From contig CALOBC010000017.1 of NCBI GenBank assembly GCA_942491145.1, positions 310,001 through 374,000 of the forward strand: 64,000 nucleotides of DNA, written 5' to 3'. Made by a program: the position numbers and the translations under genes. This DNA is from CAXQUZ01 sp942491145. GTDB taxonomy: Bacteria > Myxococcota_A > UBA796 > UBA2385. The notes under the pieces were generated by a model that saw only the letters and a list, made by a program, of their open reading frames with translations, ran no database searches and was not told the origin of the DNA. Of the stretch, positions 8,050 through 16,766 are shown one piece after another; within the stretch, counting starts at the first letter, position 1, and each line of letters begins with the position of its first letter.

Positions 8050-9297
8050 CTACAAGCTGCAGGCGCTGGTGATCTGGAGGTTCCGTGCGAGGGACGGGTC
8101 CAGATAGCGGTAGTTGCCGATGGTGTCGTCAAAGACCACCGCCCGCCAGCCCGCTGTGCCGCCGTAGCACTCCAAGAAGCGGTAGCCCCGCCAGGAGCTC
8201 ACCTCGCGGGTGTAGCGGGCAAAGACAGGCTCGCGCTCGGTGCAGTGGGTGCGGCCCAGCGTCGTGTCGCCGTCCAGCGACCAGCTCCCGGTCCCGTCAT
8301 CGTCGGCGTAGAGCACCCCCACCGCGAGGGTGTGGCGCCAGTCGGGATCGGTGTTGACATCGTGGTCTTCGGGCGGTGGCTCGCTGAGGTGGACCGACAG
8401 TCCCGCCGAGACCGCCGTGTCGTACACGGGCGCCAGCGTCGGATCGGTGCCATACGCGACCTGGGTCGGGACACCGACCATGCGGTCCGCGCCTTCAGGC
8501 CGGTCAGTGGCATCGCCCACGAGATCCAGGCTTGTGGGAGTGCCCCGCAGCAGCACATCCAAGCCCGTGTCCAACGGGCTGAAGAGGGGGTAGCCGTCGT
8601 GCTCCCGCCACAGCAGCGGCTCTGACGTGTCGAACAAGCACCGGTTGGGCGCGTGCATCCCCGACATGCCCGAGTCGACGACGGACCACCCGGTGGGCCA
8701 GCCCGCCGGGAGCGAGGTGGCGTCCGGATCGATCCAGACCACAAGCTGGTCCAGCGCGGTGCCCCGAAGGGGGAGGCCCTCGCGGAAGGTGGCTTCGGGG
8801 TTGTCTTCGGGGGGCTGGTACACGATGGCCGCGTACAGGGCACCTTGGGCCTCGGGCCAGGCCCGGGCGAGGCCGACGATGTGGGTGGACGGCGGTTCGG
8901 CGGGCAGGTCGAGGCTGAAGCCGCCGTACACGACATCCACGGTGTCCACGCTGATGCCGAGGTCAGGGCTGCCGGCGCCATCAAAGACAATGTTGACGAG
9001 TGCGACGCGCAGAGCCCCGACGGGCAAGGCATCTTCGGGGGCTCGCGTGACCCCGTGCAGCCCTTGGAGGACCGGCCCTTCACCGCCGTCGGCGCCGTCG
9101 GCTGCGCCATCCCCGCCCCCGTCCGCGCCGCCCTCATCCCCGGGATCGGCGGTGTCCTCGGGAGTGGTCTCGGGGTAAGCCTTCTCGTGCTTGCCGTTGC
9201 CGCAGCCGGCGATGCTCAGCAGTGCGCCGAGCCAAGCCGAGCGCACGGGAACAGACCCGCGACGGGGAGGAAGCGCTCGGGGGAGCAGTGGTGCCAT
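8050..9297 (-). CDS. lipoprotein with Asp-Gly-rich linker, function unknown
   Basis: A 415-residue predicted lipoprotein. The lipobox is SIAGC with Cys32 if the ATG at 9297 is used; a GTG at 9246 would give a tidier signal peptide beginning RSAWLGALL. The Cys is followed by an acidic Gly-rich linker (GGADGGGDGAADGADGG), then about 330 residues of secreted-type sequence without a family match that I recognise. Two Cys pairs near the C-terminus (HCTEREP, FLECYGG, SACSL) could form disulfides. It is convergent with the ceramidase-like gene, 10 bp apart. Confidence 0.75.
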   Translation of the reverse strand: MAPLLPRALPPRRGSVPVRSAWLGALLSIAGCGNGKHEKAYPETTPEDTADPGDEGGADGGGDGAADGADGGEGPVLQGLHGVTRAPEDALPVGALRVALVNIVFDGAGSPDLGISVDTVDVVYGGFSLDLPAEPPSTHIVGLARAWPEAQGALYAAIVYQPPEDNPEATFREGLPLRGTALDQLVVWIDPDATSLPAGWPTGWSVVDSGMSGMHAPNRCLFDTSEPLLWREHDGYPLFSPLDTGLDVLLRGTPTSLDLVGDATDRPEGADRMVGVPTQVAYGTDPTLAPVYDTAVSAGLSVHLSEPPPEDHDVNTDPDWRHTLAVGVLYADDDGTGSWSLDGDTTLGRTHCTEREPVFARYTREVSSWRGYRFLECYGGTAGWRAVVFDDTIGNYRYLDPSLARNLQITSACSL

Positions 9298-9334
9298 GCG
9301 GGGACTGTAGCGAGCCAGGACCGGGCCAGGCGCG

Positions 9335-9898
9335 CTATTTCTTGTCCTTGGACTTGGTGCTGCGGGACAGGATCAGCTGGATGAGCACCCCCACCGTGGC
9401 CGTGCCGATGATGAGCAGCAGGTCGGTGGGGCGGTCCAGCGACCACGCCAGCATCAGCGCCCCCAGCACGCTCGTGATCAGGGGCAGCAGCCGGCGGTAG
9501 ATGGACGGAAACAGTGCGAGCCCGAGGAAGCCGGCGGCAGGGGCGGCGTACCAGGGCACTGGACCAGTCCAGACCAGGGGCAGGATCGCGTGGACCATCC
9601 CGGCCACGAGGATGCTGCCGGCCAGCCGGACGGCCAATTGCTCCACCCGGGAGGTCACCAGCGCGCCCAGTGCGCCGGCCCCAACGGTGATCCCGAAGCG
9701 CCAGACCGGCGCCATGTCGGGCAGGTAGGTGTGGGCCAGCCACAAGCCCACCGCAAAGCCGGGCGCCATGATGGCCAGGGCATAGACCCGGGCGCCAGCG
9801 GTCAAAAGGACCACGCCTGCGGCGGCCCCGACAACACGCACATCCGCATGGCGGACCAGCTTCTCGAGGCTCTGGAGATCGATGGGGAGGTCAGGCAT
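9335..9898 (-). CDS. multi-pass inner-membrane protein, TMEM198/DUF4203-like
   Basis: 187 residues, almost entirely hydrophobic, with about six to seven predicted transmembrane helices and a short basic tail (RSTKSKDKK). Small-residue-rich helices with internal Gly patterns (GAAAGVVLLTAGARVYALAIMA then GAGALGALVTSRVEQLA) resemble the TM7S3/TMEM198 domain, but this is only a fold-level resemblance. The start at 9898 (PDLPIDLQSLEKLV) was preferred over an upstream GTG because it gives a normal cytoplasmic N-terminus. No ribosome-binding site is clear for either. It follows the lipoprotein gene's 5' end on the same strand by 37 bp. Confidence 0.7.
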   Translation of the reverse strand: MPDLPIDLQSLEKLVRHADVRVVGAAAGVVLLTAGARVYALAIMAPGFAVGLWLAHTYLPDMAPVWRFGITVGAGALGALVTSRVEQLAVRLAGSILVAGMVHAILPLVWTGPVPWYAAPAAGFLGLALFPSIYRRLLPLITSVLGALMLAWSLDRPTDLLLIIGTATVGVLIQLILSRSTKSKDKK

Positions 9899-10145
9899 GG
9901 GGGCTCCGGGCGGGCGATGCAGGCCCACCGGCGCCGCACGGGGTGCAACGGGATAGGATGGGGTGCAATTCGCGTCCGTGAAGTCAAGGCGACCCTTCGT
10001 ATCCTGTTGGGTTCGTGGCCCCGGCCGCGGTGCGCTGCGACGGCAGCGTGGGGCCCGACGGTTCGGGCAAGATCCCGTGCTGGTGCGTATCTTGGTTGCC
10101 CGGTTCGGGGCGACCTCTCCACTTCAGTGTGAGGACCGGCCAACG

Positions 10146-10676
10146 ATGGATCCGACGATGGGAATCGGCCTGCTCTGCAGCGGCCTGTGCTGTGTGCTCG
10201 CTGGGGTGCTGATGACCGTGGCCATTGTGTCTTTGCTGCGGCGGGGCAAAGGTGAACCCGCGGCCGCGCCCAGCGCCGCACCGGCTGCGCTGAGTGATGG
10301 GCCGGCGGCGTCTGCAGTGGGCTTTCGTCCGGCCGCGTCGGCCTCGATTGAAGACGATGGCTCCGATGCCGTGGACGAAGGGGACATCGACGAGCCGACC
10401 ACGTTGATGCCCATGGGCCAGATCCCCAAGGCGTCGTCCGCGGTGTCCCGGCCATCTCCGCCGCCGCTGCCCGGAGCGCCCGTGGCCCGCCAGTCCGGCC
10501 CGCCGCCCGCCGCCCGCTCCCACAAGCTCGACCCGGCGTCCATGCCGGATATCCCCACGCTGCGACCGGGGGCGACCATCATCCCCCCGGACGACTGGGA
10601 TGACGACTACATCGATGAAGCCGACGTCGACGAGACGATGCTCATGCCCCGCGCCAAGCTGGGGCTGGATGAGTAG
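10146..10676 (+). CDS. single-pass membrane protein with acidic, Pro-rich tail
   Basis: 176 residues: one N-terminal transmembrane helix (GLLCSGLCCVLAGVLMTVAIVSLL, about residues 8-31), a short basic stop-transfer segment (RRGKG), then a low-complexity Ala/Pro-rich tail carrying two copies of an acidic motif, DIDEPTTLMP and DVDETMLMP. The tail is expected in the cytoplasm. The ATG at 10146 starts just before the helix; an in-frame upstream extension is Arg-rich shadow sequence. Function unknown. The Thr embedded in acidic residues would suit phosphorylation and FHA-domain binding, but that is inference. The gene precedes ygfZ by 27 bp on the same strand. Confidence 0.7.
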   Translation: MDPTMGIGLLCSGLCCVLAGVLMTVAIVSLLRRGKGEPAAAPSAAPAALSDGPAASAVGFRPAASASIEDDGSDAVDEGDIDEPTTLMPMGQIPKASSAVSRPSPPPLPGAPVARQSGPPPAARSHKLDPASMPDIPTLRPGATIIPPDDWDDDYIDEADVDETMLMPRAKLGLDE

Positions 10677-10703
10677 GTGTCGTGGGCCCGGCGCAGGAGC
10701 TGC

Positions 10704-11675
10704 ATGATGCCCCCCACCGCCGCTGCCGAGTGGCTCTCCAACGCCCGCCAAGCCGCCCTCGTGGTGCACCATCCCGACGCGTCGGTGGTGCGCCTCACCG
10801 GCGATGAGGTGCGCCGCTGGACCAACGGCATGTTCACCAACAACACCCGCCGCCTCGCGCTGGGTCAAGGCAACCGCCACGCTTGGTGCAACGACCGAGG
10901 CCGCGTGAACGGCGTGCTGGACTTGTATCTGGTCGCCGAAGACCAAGTGGTGTTGGTGCTCGAAGGGGTCGACTCGGCTTCGTTCGCCAAGCAATTCCAG
11001 ATGTACCTGATCCTCGACGACATCGAGCTGGACGACCTCACCGACGTCGACGAAGCCGGTGCGGTGGCGTTGGTGTCCGTCTGTGGTCCCCAGACCGGCG
11101 CTGTGCTCGCCGCTGCGGGCCTGTCCCTGCCTGAGGCAGACCACCAGCATGTCGTGGTGGACGGTGTGCGGGTGTGCCACCGAGACCGGACGGGCTTGGG
11201 TGGGGCGGACCTGCTGGTGCCGGTGGGGGACCTGGACGCCTGGATGCAGCGACTCACCGACGGGGGTGCCCGACCGGGAACCCCCGACATGCTCGATGCT
11301 CTGCGGATTCTCGACGGTCGGGCCGCCTGGCCGGTGGATGGCACGGACAAGTCTTTGGTGCACGAGCTGCGGTTCAACGAAGACTGCTGCGCCTTCGACA
11401 AGGGGTGCTACGTCGGCCAGGAAGTCATCAACCGCGTGGACGTGCGCGGAGGCGTGCAAAAGCGCCTGACCATGCTCACCCTCGACGATGCGCCATCATC
11501 GGGTGCGGCGGTCCAGGTCGACGGCAAGGTGGTGGGCACGGTGACCAGCATCACCACAGCCGATGGCACGGTGCGGGCGCTGGGTGTGCTGCGCAAGGCC
11601 GCGTGGGAGCCGGGCACGGTCGTGGACGTCGACGGCGCTGGCCCGGCCACGGTTGTGGCCCACCCTCGGGGCTGA
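10704..11675 (+). CDS. ygfZ: folate-dependent Fe-S cluster protein YgfZ (GcvT-like)
   Basis: 323 residues. YgfZ proteins use tetrahydrofolate in maintaining iron-sulfur enzymes. The diagnostic KGCYVGQEV is at residues 233-241 with the conserved Cys235, and the GcvT-like N-terminal folate-binding fold is visible (LTGDEVRRWTNGMFTNN). Length fits the family. AGGAG at 10694-10698 sits properly spaced before the ATG, so longer versions starting at 10677 are rejected. The stop codon lies in an inverted repeat shared with the convergent next gene. Confidence 0.92.
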   Translation: MMPPTAAAEWLSNARQAALVVHHPDASVVRLTGDEVRRWTNGMFTNNTRRLALGQGNRHAWCNDRGRVNGVLDLYLVAEDQVVLVLEGVDSASFAKQFQMYLILDDIELDDLTDVDEAGAVALVSVCGPQTGAVLAAAGLSLPEADHQHVVVDGVRVCHRDRTGLGGADLLVPVGDLDAWMQRLTDGGARPGTPDMLDALRILDGRAAWPVDGTDKSLVHELRFNEDCCAFDKGCYVGQEVINRVDVRGGVQKRLTMLTLDDAPSSGAAVQVDGKVVGTVTSITTADGTVRALGVLRKAAWEPGTVVDVDGAGPATVVAHPRG

Positions 11676-11699
11676 GCACCCCCCAGGGCAGGGCTCAGC
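11671..11699. repeat. inverted repeat spanning two convergent stop codons
   Basis: GCTGAGC at 11671-11677 pairs with GCTCAGC at 11693-11699 around a 15-base C-rich loop. The arms contain the stop codons of ygfZ and of the convergent secreted-protein gene. There is no T-run, so it may only end transcription weakly in both directions. Confidence 0.5.
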
Positions 11700-12636
11700 G
11701 CTTCTTCTTCGGCTTGCTGCCGTCGAGGGGCTGGTCCGGTTTGGCCACCTGAAGGTGCACCCGCTGCCCATCTTTGGCCAACACCCGCACGTGGCCGGCG
11801 GACCACGGCTCGTCGTCGCCGAGCAGCACTCGGTCCTTGGCGGAGACGTCGGACTCGTTGAGCGGGGGCTTCATCAGCCGCACCTTCCACGACGTGTACA
11901 GCGACGTGGGGTGGGTGCCGGCGAGGGCCCAGGACGCGAAGGGGACCAGATCGGCGTTGGGGCAGCTCATCGCCAGCTCTTTGAGGGCTGGTCCGAGGTT
12001 GGCGCAGCGTGTGCCCTCGGGCACCAGCAGCTTCTCGACCTCTTTCTGGGCGCCCGAGCACGCGGTCTCGGCGGTGCTCAGCAGCTTCTCCATGAGCATG
12101 GCGGACCGGGAGGCATCGTCCGGGCTCGACGCCAGCTCTGCACCCGCCTGGCGAAGGGGCGAGTTGGGGGGCATCGTCGGCTTCAAGGGCACCTGGTAGG
12201 CTTGGCCCACGAAGTGCACATTGCGGTAGCCCCGCGCCGCCAGCACCTTCGCGGCGGTGGCCACGTCGCGACCGGGGGTGTTCGCGGCGATGCGGATGTA
12301 GGTCGTGCCCGGCGCTTCGGTCGCCCCAGAGCCGAGGGTGACGCCCTTCTCGGCCTCTGCCTCTTCATCGGCGTCAATGGCCGCAGCCAAGCCTCGGGCG
12401 CCGTTGATGTCTTGCCCGCGAAAGCGCCAGCCGCCAGGGAGCAGCTCCACCAGCTCTGTGGTGTTCTCGGCGTCCGCGTGGGCGGCGCGCTGCACCTTCA
12501 CCAAGCGCATGTCCGGGACCGGATCCTCCCCGGGCCAAGCGCAGGCGTCCGCAAAGTGGGCCTGGAGGCCGTCGACATCGAGTCCCGCGGCGCTGGCCGA
12601 TGTCAGGGTGGCCATCAACAGGGCATTCAACAGCAT
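11695..12636 (-). CDS. secreted protein with signal peptide, function unknown
   Basis: 313 residues with a clear Sec signal peptide (MLLNALLMATLTSASAAG, cleavage after about residue 17). The mature protein has four or five Cys (ACAWPG, TACSG, TRCANLG, MSCPNAD) and a Lys-rich C-terminal tail. No family is recognised. The ATG at 12636 has GAGG upstream and starts at the signal peptide. The frame runs open far upstream, antisense to gyrA, but that part is shadow. Probably periplasmic. Confidence 0.8.
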   Translation of the reverse strand: MLLNALLMATLTSASAAGLDVDGLQAHFADACAWPGEDPVPDMRLVKVQRAAHADAENTTELVELLPGGWRFRGQDINGARGLAAAIDADEEAEAEKGVTLGSGATEAPGTTYIRIAANTPGRDVATAAKVLAARGYRNVHFVGQAYQVPLKPTMPPNSPLRQAGAELASSPDDASRSAMLMEKLLSTAETACSGAQKEVEKLLVPEGTRCANLGPALKELAMSCPNADLVPFASWALAGTHPTSLYTSWKVRLMKPPLNESDVSAKDRVLLGDDEPWSAGHVRVLAKDGQRVHLQVAKPDQPLDGSKPKKKR

Positions 12637-13089
12637 GGAGACCTCAACGGAGGGGGGAGTGCAGGGCCCGGTGGGGGGCGGCGAGGCCTTTGCTTGGCCT
12701 GCGCAAGGGGCTGGAGGGCGTTGGCATGGCATATCCCTCGCCGGTCCGCCACCAGAGCCGCGCAAATTGTCGTGGCGGGGAGTGGGTTGGGGGTCGGCGG
12801 ACGTGGGGCGGACACCCCTTGGGCACCTCGCCGTCCCCGGCGCGGTCGGACGAAGGGCGAGAGCGTGCTTTTTGAGGACATCTTCGCTGGTGTGTGTCCA
12901 GCCCGGGCGAGTCCATGAAGGAGTGGTTAGGGCATCGTGTTCCCGGCGGTTGCCCGGCCCTTTGTGCGCCATGTGCGATGGAGACGACCTGTCTCCCGCC
13001 TGCGCCTTCCCAAGGCTCGCCCCCGCCCGCAGGCCGGCCCCGTTCCGGCCCCCTGCGCCTGAGACCGCACTCGACCCCTGGATGCCCCT
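12637..13089. other. 453-bp divergent intergenic region
   Basis: Lies between the start of the secreted-protein gene (minus) and gyrA (plus), so it should carry both promoters. It is very G-rich in its first 200 bases. I see no convincing -35/-10 pair, RNA gene or coding frame with a ribosome-binding site. Confidence 0.5.
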
Positions 13090-15612
13090 GTGGAAGAAAC
13101 TGATCGTGTCGTTGGAGTCGACATTGAGGAGGAGATGCGCTCCTCCTACTTGGACTACTCCATGTCCGTCATCATCGGGCGCGCCTTGCCCGATGTTCGC
13201 GACGGCCTGAAGCCTGTCCATCGACGCATTCTCTATGCGATGCATAGCGAAGGCTTGACCTCCGGACGGCGCTTCTCCAAGTGCGCCGGTGTCGTGGGTG
13301 AGGTGCTCAAGAAGTACCATCCCCACGGCGACTCCGCGGTCTACGATGCGCTGGTCCGGATGGCCCAGCCCTGGAACATGCGGTATCCCCTGATTGATGG
13401 TCAGGGGAACTTCGGTAGTGTGGACGGTGATCCCGCCGCTGCCTACCGGTACACCGAGAGCCGGATGATGAAGCTGGCCGAGCAGATGCTGGCCGACATC
13501 GAGAAGGACACCGTCAACTTCGAGCCGAACTTCGACGGCGCCACCGAAGAGCCTTCGGTGCTCCCGGCGGCCTACCCGAACCTGCTGGTCAACGGGTCCG
13601 ACGGCATCGCCGTGGGCATGGCCACCAAGATTCCCCCGCACAACCTCCGCGAGGTCATCGACGGGGTCATCGCGGTCAGCCAGAACCCCGACATCACCAT
13701 CGACGAGCTGATGGTGCACATTCCGGGGCCGGACTTCCCCACCGCGGGCACCATCTACGGCCGCATGGGCGTGCGCGATGCCTACCACACCGGCCGCGGC
13801 CGGGTGCTGGTGCGGGGCCACACCCACTGGGAAGAGACCGACACGGGCCGGGACGTCATCGTCATCGACGAGCTGCCCTTCCAGTGCAACAAGGCCCGGC
13901 TGGTCAAAGAGATCGCCGACCTCGTCAAGGCGCGCCGCATCGAGGGCATCTCCGCCCTCCGCGACGAGTCCGATCGGGACGGCATGCGCGTGGTGGTCGA
14001 GCTGAAGCGCGATGTGGTCAAGGAAGTGGTGCTCAACCACCTCCACAAGCACACGGCGCTGCAGTCGACCTTCGGTGTCATCCTGCTGGCCATCGTGCAC
14101 AACCGCCCGCAAGTGCTCAACCTCAAGGAGATGCTGGAGCACTACCTTCAGCACCGCCGCGACGTGACCATCCGGCGCACCCGCTACGAGCTGCGCAAGG
14201 CCGAGGCCCGCAAGCACATCCTCGACGGCTTGCTCATCGCCCTCGACAACCTCGACGAGGTCATCCGTATCATCCGGGCCAGCGACACCGCTGAAGCCGC
14301 CCGCGAGCAGCTTCAGGCCCGCTTCGGTCTCACTGAGATCCAGGCCCGGGCCATCCTTGACATGCGTCTGCGCCGCCTCACCGGCATGCAGCGCCTGGAG
14401 CTGGAGCGCGAGCGGGCCGAGCTCGAGGCCTTGATCCTCCACTACCGGTCGATCCTCGGTGACGAAGGCCGCCTGATGGAGGTCATTCGCGAAGAATTGC
14501 TGGCGATCAAAGAAGCCCACGGCGACGAGCGCCGCACCCGCTTCACCGACTCGACCGGCGAAGTCGACATCATGGACCTCATCGCCGAAGAGGATCAGGT
14601 CGTGACCCTCTCGGTCAAGAGCTACATCAAGCGCACCAGCCACAGCGAGTACCAAGAACAGCGCCGTGGTGGCTTCGGAAAGCGGGGCATGCGCACGCGG
14701 GATGAAGACAGCGTCCGCGACATCTTCATCGCGAACACCCACAGCGATCTGTTGGTGTTCACCAAGCGGGGTCTGGTCTACAAGCTGCCGGTCTACAAGA
14801 TTCCCGAGGTCAATCGGGACGCGAAGGGCCTGCCCATCGTCAATCTTGTTGAGCTCGACAGCGACGACCGGCTCGCCGCCGTGATTCCCATCGCCGACCT
14901 CGACCGCGACGACGTCGACTTGCTGTTCTGTTCCAAGCTGGGCCGGGTCAAGCGCACCAAGCTGTCGCTGTATCGAAACCTGCGCACCAGCGGGCTTCGC
15001 GCCTACGACTGCGCTGACGGCGACGAGCTGCTGACGGTCACCAAGGCCCTCACCGAGCAGCACGTCGTGATCGCCACCCGCAATGGCCTCACGATTCGCT
15101 TCCCCGGCGTCAATGACAAGGGTGAGCTGGAAGTCCGGCACATGGGCCGCGTGGCCCGGGGTGTGAAGGGCATCGACCTGCAGAAGGGCGATGAGATCGT
15201 CGACATGATCGTGCTAACTGGCGCGGAAGATGCGCGGCTGCTCACTGTGACTGAGAACGGCTACGGAAAGCGCACGCCGCTTGAGCAGTACCGGATCCAG
15301 GGCCGTGGCGGCAAGGGTGTCATCGACATCGTGACCGGCGAACGCAATGGGCGCGTGGCGGGTGCAGTGGAGGTCTCCGAGCACGACAAGGTGATGCTGA
15401 TCACCGACACCGGCCGGGTCATCAAGATGGGTGTCGACAGCATTCGCGAGACCTCCCGCAACACGAAGGGCGTCACGCTCATGCGGGTTGAGGGCGACGA
15501 GCGGGTGGTCGGTGTGGCCCGGGTGGCGGAGGATGACGAGGACGAGACGATGGACGTGCTCGTCGAGCCCGAAGAGCTGGATGGGGCCGAGCCAGTTGAA
15601 GGCGAGGAGTAG
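13090..15612 (+). CDS. gyrA: DNA gyrase subunit A
   Basis: 840 residues. GyrA breaks and rejoins DNA in the A2B2 gyrase that introduces negative supercoils. Seen: IEEEMRSSYLDYSMSVIIGRALPDVRDGLKPVHRR at the N-terminus, the quinolone-resistance region HPHGDSAVYD (Ser82 and Asp86 as in sensitive enzymes), and catalytic Tyr121 in YRYTESRM. The C-terminal beta-pinwheel carries a GyrA-box variant QRRGGFGKRG, which argues for gyrase rather than ParC. It starts with GTG; the protein N-terminus matches the family directly from there. An acidic tail (EPEELDGAEPVEGEE) ends the protein. gyrB is not adjacent. Confidence 0.96.
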   Translation: MEETDRVVGVDIEEEMRSSYLDYSMSVIIGRALPDVRDGLKPVHRRILYAMHSEGLTSGRRFSKCAGVVGEVLKKYHPHGDSAVYDALVRMAQPWNMRYPLIDGQGNFGSVDGDPAAAYRYTESRMMKLAEQMLADIEKDTVNFEPNFDGATEEPSVLPAAYPNLLVNGSDGIAVGMATKIPPHNLREVIDGVIAVSQNPDITIDELMVHIPGPDFPTAGTIYGRMGVRDAYHTGRGRVLVRGHTHWEETDTGRDVIVIDELPFQCNKARLVKEIADLVKARRIEGISALRDESDRDGMRVVVELKRDVVKEVVLNHLHKHTALQSTFGVILLAIVHNRPQVLNLKEMLEHYLQHRRDVTIRRTRYELRKAEARKHILDGLLIALDNLDEVIRIIRASDTAEAAREQLQARFGLTEIQARAILDMRLRRLTGMQRLELERERAELEALILHYRSILGDEGRLMEVIREELLAIKEAHGDERRTRFTDSTGEVDIMDLIAEEDQVVTLSVKSYIKRTSHSEYQEQRRGGFGKRGMRTRDEDSVRDIFIANTHSDLLVFTKRGLVYKLPVYKIPEVNRDAKGLPIVNLVELDSDDRLAAVIPIADLDRDDVDLLFCSKLGRVKRTKLSLYRNLRTSGLRAYDCADGDELLTVTKALTEQHVVIATRNGLTIRFPGVNDKGELEVRHMGRVARGVKGIDLQKGDEIVDMIVLTGAEDARLLTVTENGYGKRTPLEQYRIQGRGGKGVIDIVTGERNGRVAGAVEVSEHDKVMLITDTGRVIKMGVDSIRETSRNTKGVTLMRVEGDERVVGVARVAEDDEDETMDVLVEPEELDGAEPVEGEE

Positions 15613-15744
15613 AACCCAGGGCAGGGCCATCGGGGTCGTCCGTGCGGGCCAGCCTTCAGCATCAGGCGCTGGGGGCTGGCCACCGGGCCGGATCCCGGCT
15701 CTCGGCCTTGTGGCACGGATGTTCCACGGATAGTGTTCCCCGCG

Positions 15745-16572
15745 ATGCTGAACCACCCACGAACCCCCGCCTCCGTCTTTGCCGTGTTCGTCGGTGATCC
15801 CAAGCGTTTTTGGGGCGGCGTGGGCGGCCTGCTGGTGATCGCATCGGCTGCCATCGGCTTCTGGTACAGCCCATTTTCTCCGGCTGCCCTCGATCGTCCG
15901 GCTGATCTTGCGGCAGCGGGCCAGATTGAAGCGGCGATTGCGGCCTACCAGGATCTCGCCGAGGGTCCGGCGCCCGATCGGGTGCGGGAAGCGGCCGACT
16001 GGCGGGCTGCGCACCTCGCGGCGGTCGACACATCGGGGGGCTCCCGGGCGGAAGGCCTGCTGCTCCACTTTGTGTCTGCTTGGCCCCAGTCGGAGCACAT
16101 CGCCGAAGCCCACGCGCGGCTGGCGGTCTTGCTTGAGTCGGATCGGGGTCGCTTGGACGAGGCCATTGTGCACTTGGACGCGGCGCGGGAAGCTGAGCCC
16201 CACCATGCCGACATGGGCCGATGGCTGCTGCGCTCTGCCCGGCTGCATCTGGAGCTCGATGAGCCCCACGCGGCGGCGGCGGCGTTTGCGGCGGCGACTG
16301 CGCTGCCCCCCCAAGCGGCGAGTGCATGGCTGGGTCTGGGGCGCTTGCGCATCGGTGACGACCCGGCTGCGGCCTACGATGCCTACCAGAACGCACTGGA
16401 TGTGGCGCAGAACGCGGCTGAAGCTCGCCTCGCGCGGCTGGGCATGGCCACGGCGCTCGAGGGGCTGGAGGGCCGAGAAGCTGCCCTCGCTGAAGTCGAC
16501 GTGGCGCTGGCTGAAGAGGGCGCTGATGCGGCGCTGATGCGGCGCCGTGACCGCCTGCGCAAAGACCGCTGA
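15745..16572 (+). CDS. membrane-anchored TPR-like protein
   Basis: 275 residues: a short cytoplasmic N-terminus, one transmembrane helix (about residues 25-45, GGVGGLLVIASAAIGFWYSPF), then helical Ala-rich repeats typical of tetratricopeptides (AEAHARLAVLLESDRGRLDEA, ARLHLELDEPHAAAAAFAAA, AAYDAYQNALDVAQNAAEAR). Probably a scaffold facing the periplasm. It follows gyrA by 132 bp. ATG at 15745 preferred over the in-frame GTG 12 bases upstream. Partner unknown. Confidence 0.72.
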   Translation: MLNHPRTPASVFAVFVGDPKRFWGGVGGLLVIASAAIGFWYSPFSPAALDRPADLAAAGQIEAAIAAYQDLAEGPAPDRVREAADWRAAHLAAVDTSGGSRAEGLLLHFVSAWPQSEHIAEAHARLAVLLESDRGRLDEAIVHLDAAREAEPHHADMGRWLLRSARLHLELDEPHAAAAAFAAATALPPQAASAWLGLGRLRIGDDPAAAYDAYQNALDVAQNAAEARLARLGMATALEGLEGREAALAEVDVALAEEGADAALMRRRDRLRKDR

Positions 16573-16766
16573 TCCGGTGCTGGGGGGGGGGTGGGGAGCC
16601 CCGGTGTTCAGGCGTCTTTCGCCGGTCTCGTGTGATCTCGGTCTGGGTTGGTCTGGCGGCTGACATTCCGTGACACGTTGGGCGACCCTCTGGGCCAGAA
16701 CCCGCGCTAACTGCCGAGTCCGTGCTGTTGGCGACAGCGCTCGACCTGTGGGCATGGGGAGTGCTT

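Noticed and set aside
11695..15141. A 1148-codon open frame antisense to gyrA
   Set aside because: Only its last 313 codons form a real gene (signal peptide at 12636). The rest mirrors gyrA codons and arises from the high G+C third position; it has no protein-like features.
15647..15681. GGCCAGCC/GGCTGGCC inverted repeat after gyrA as a terminator
   Set aside because: The loop is 19 bases and there is no T-run; too weak to list as a terminator.
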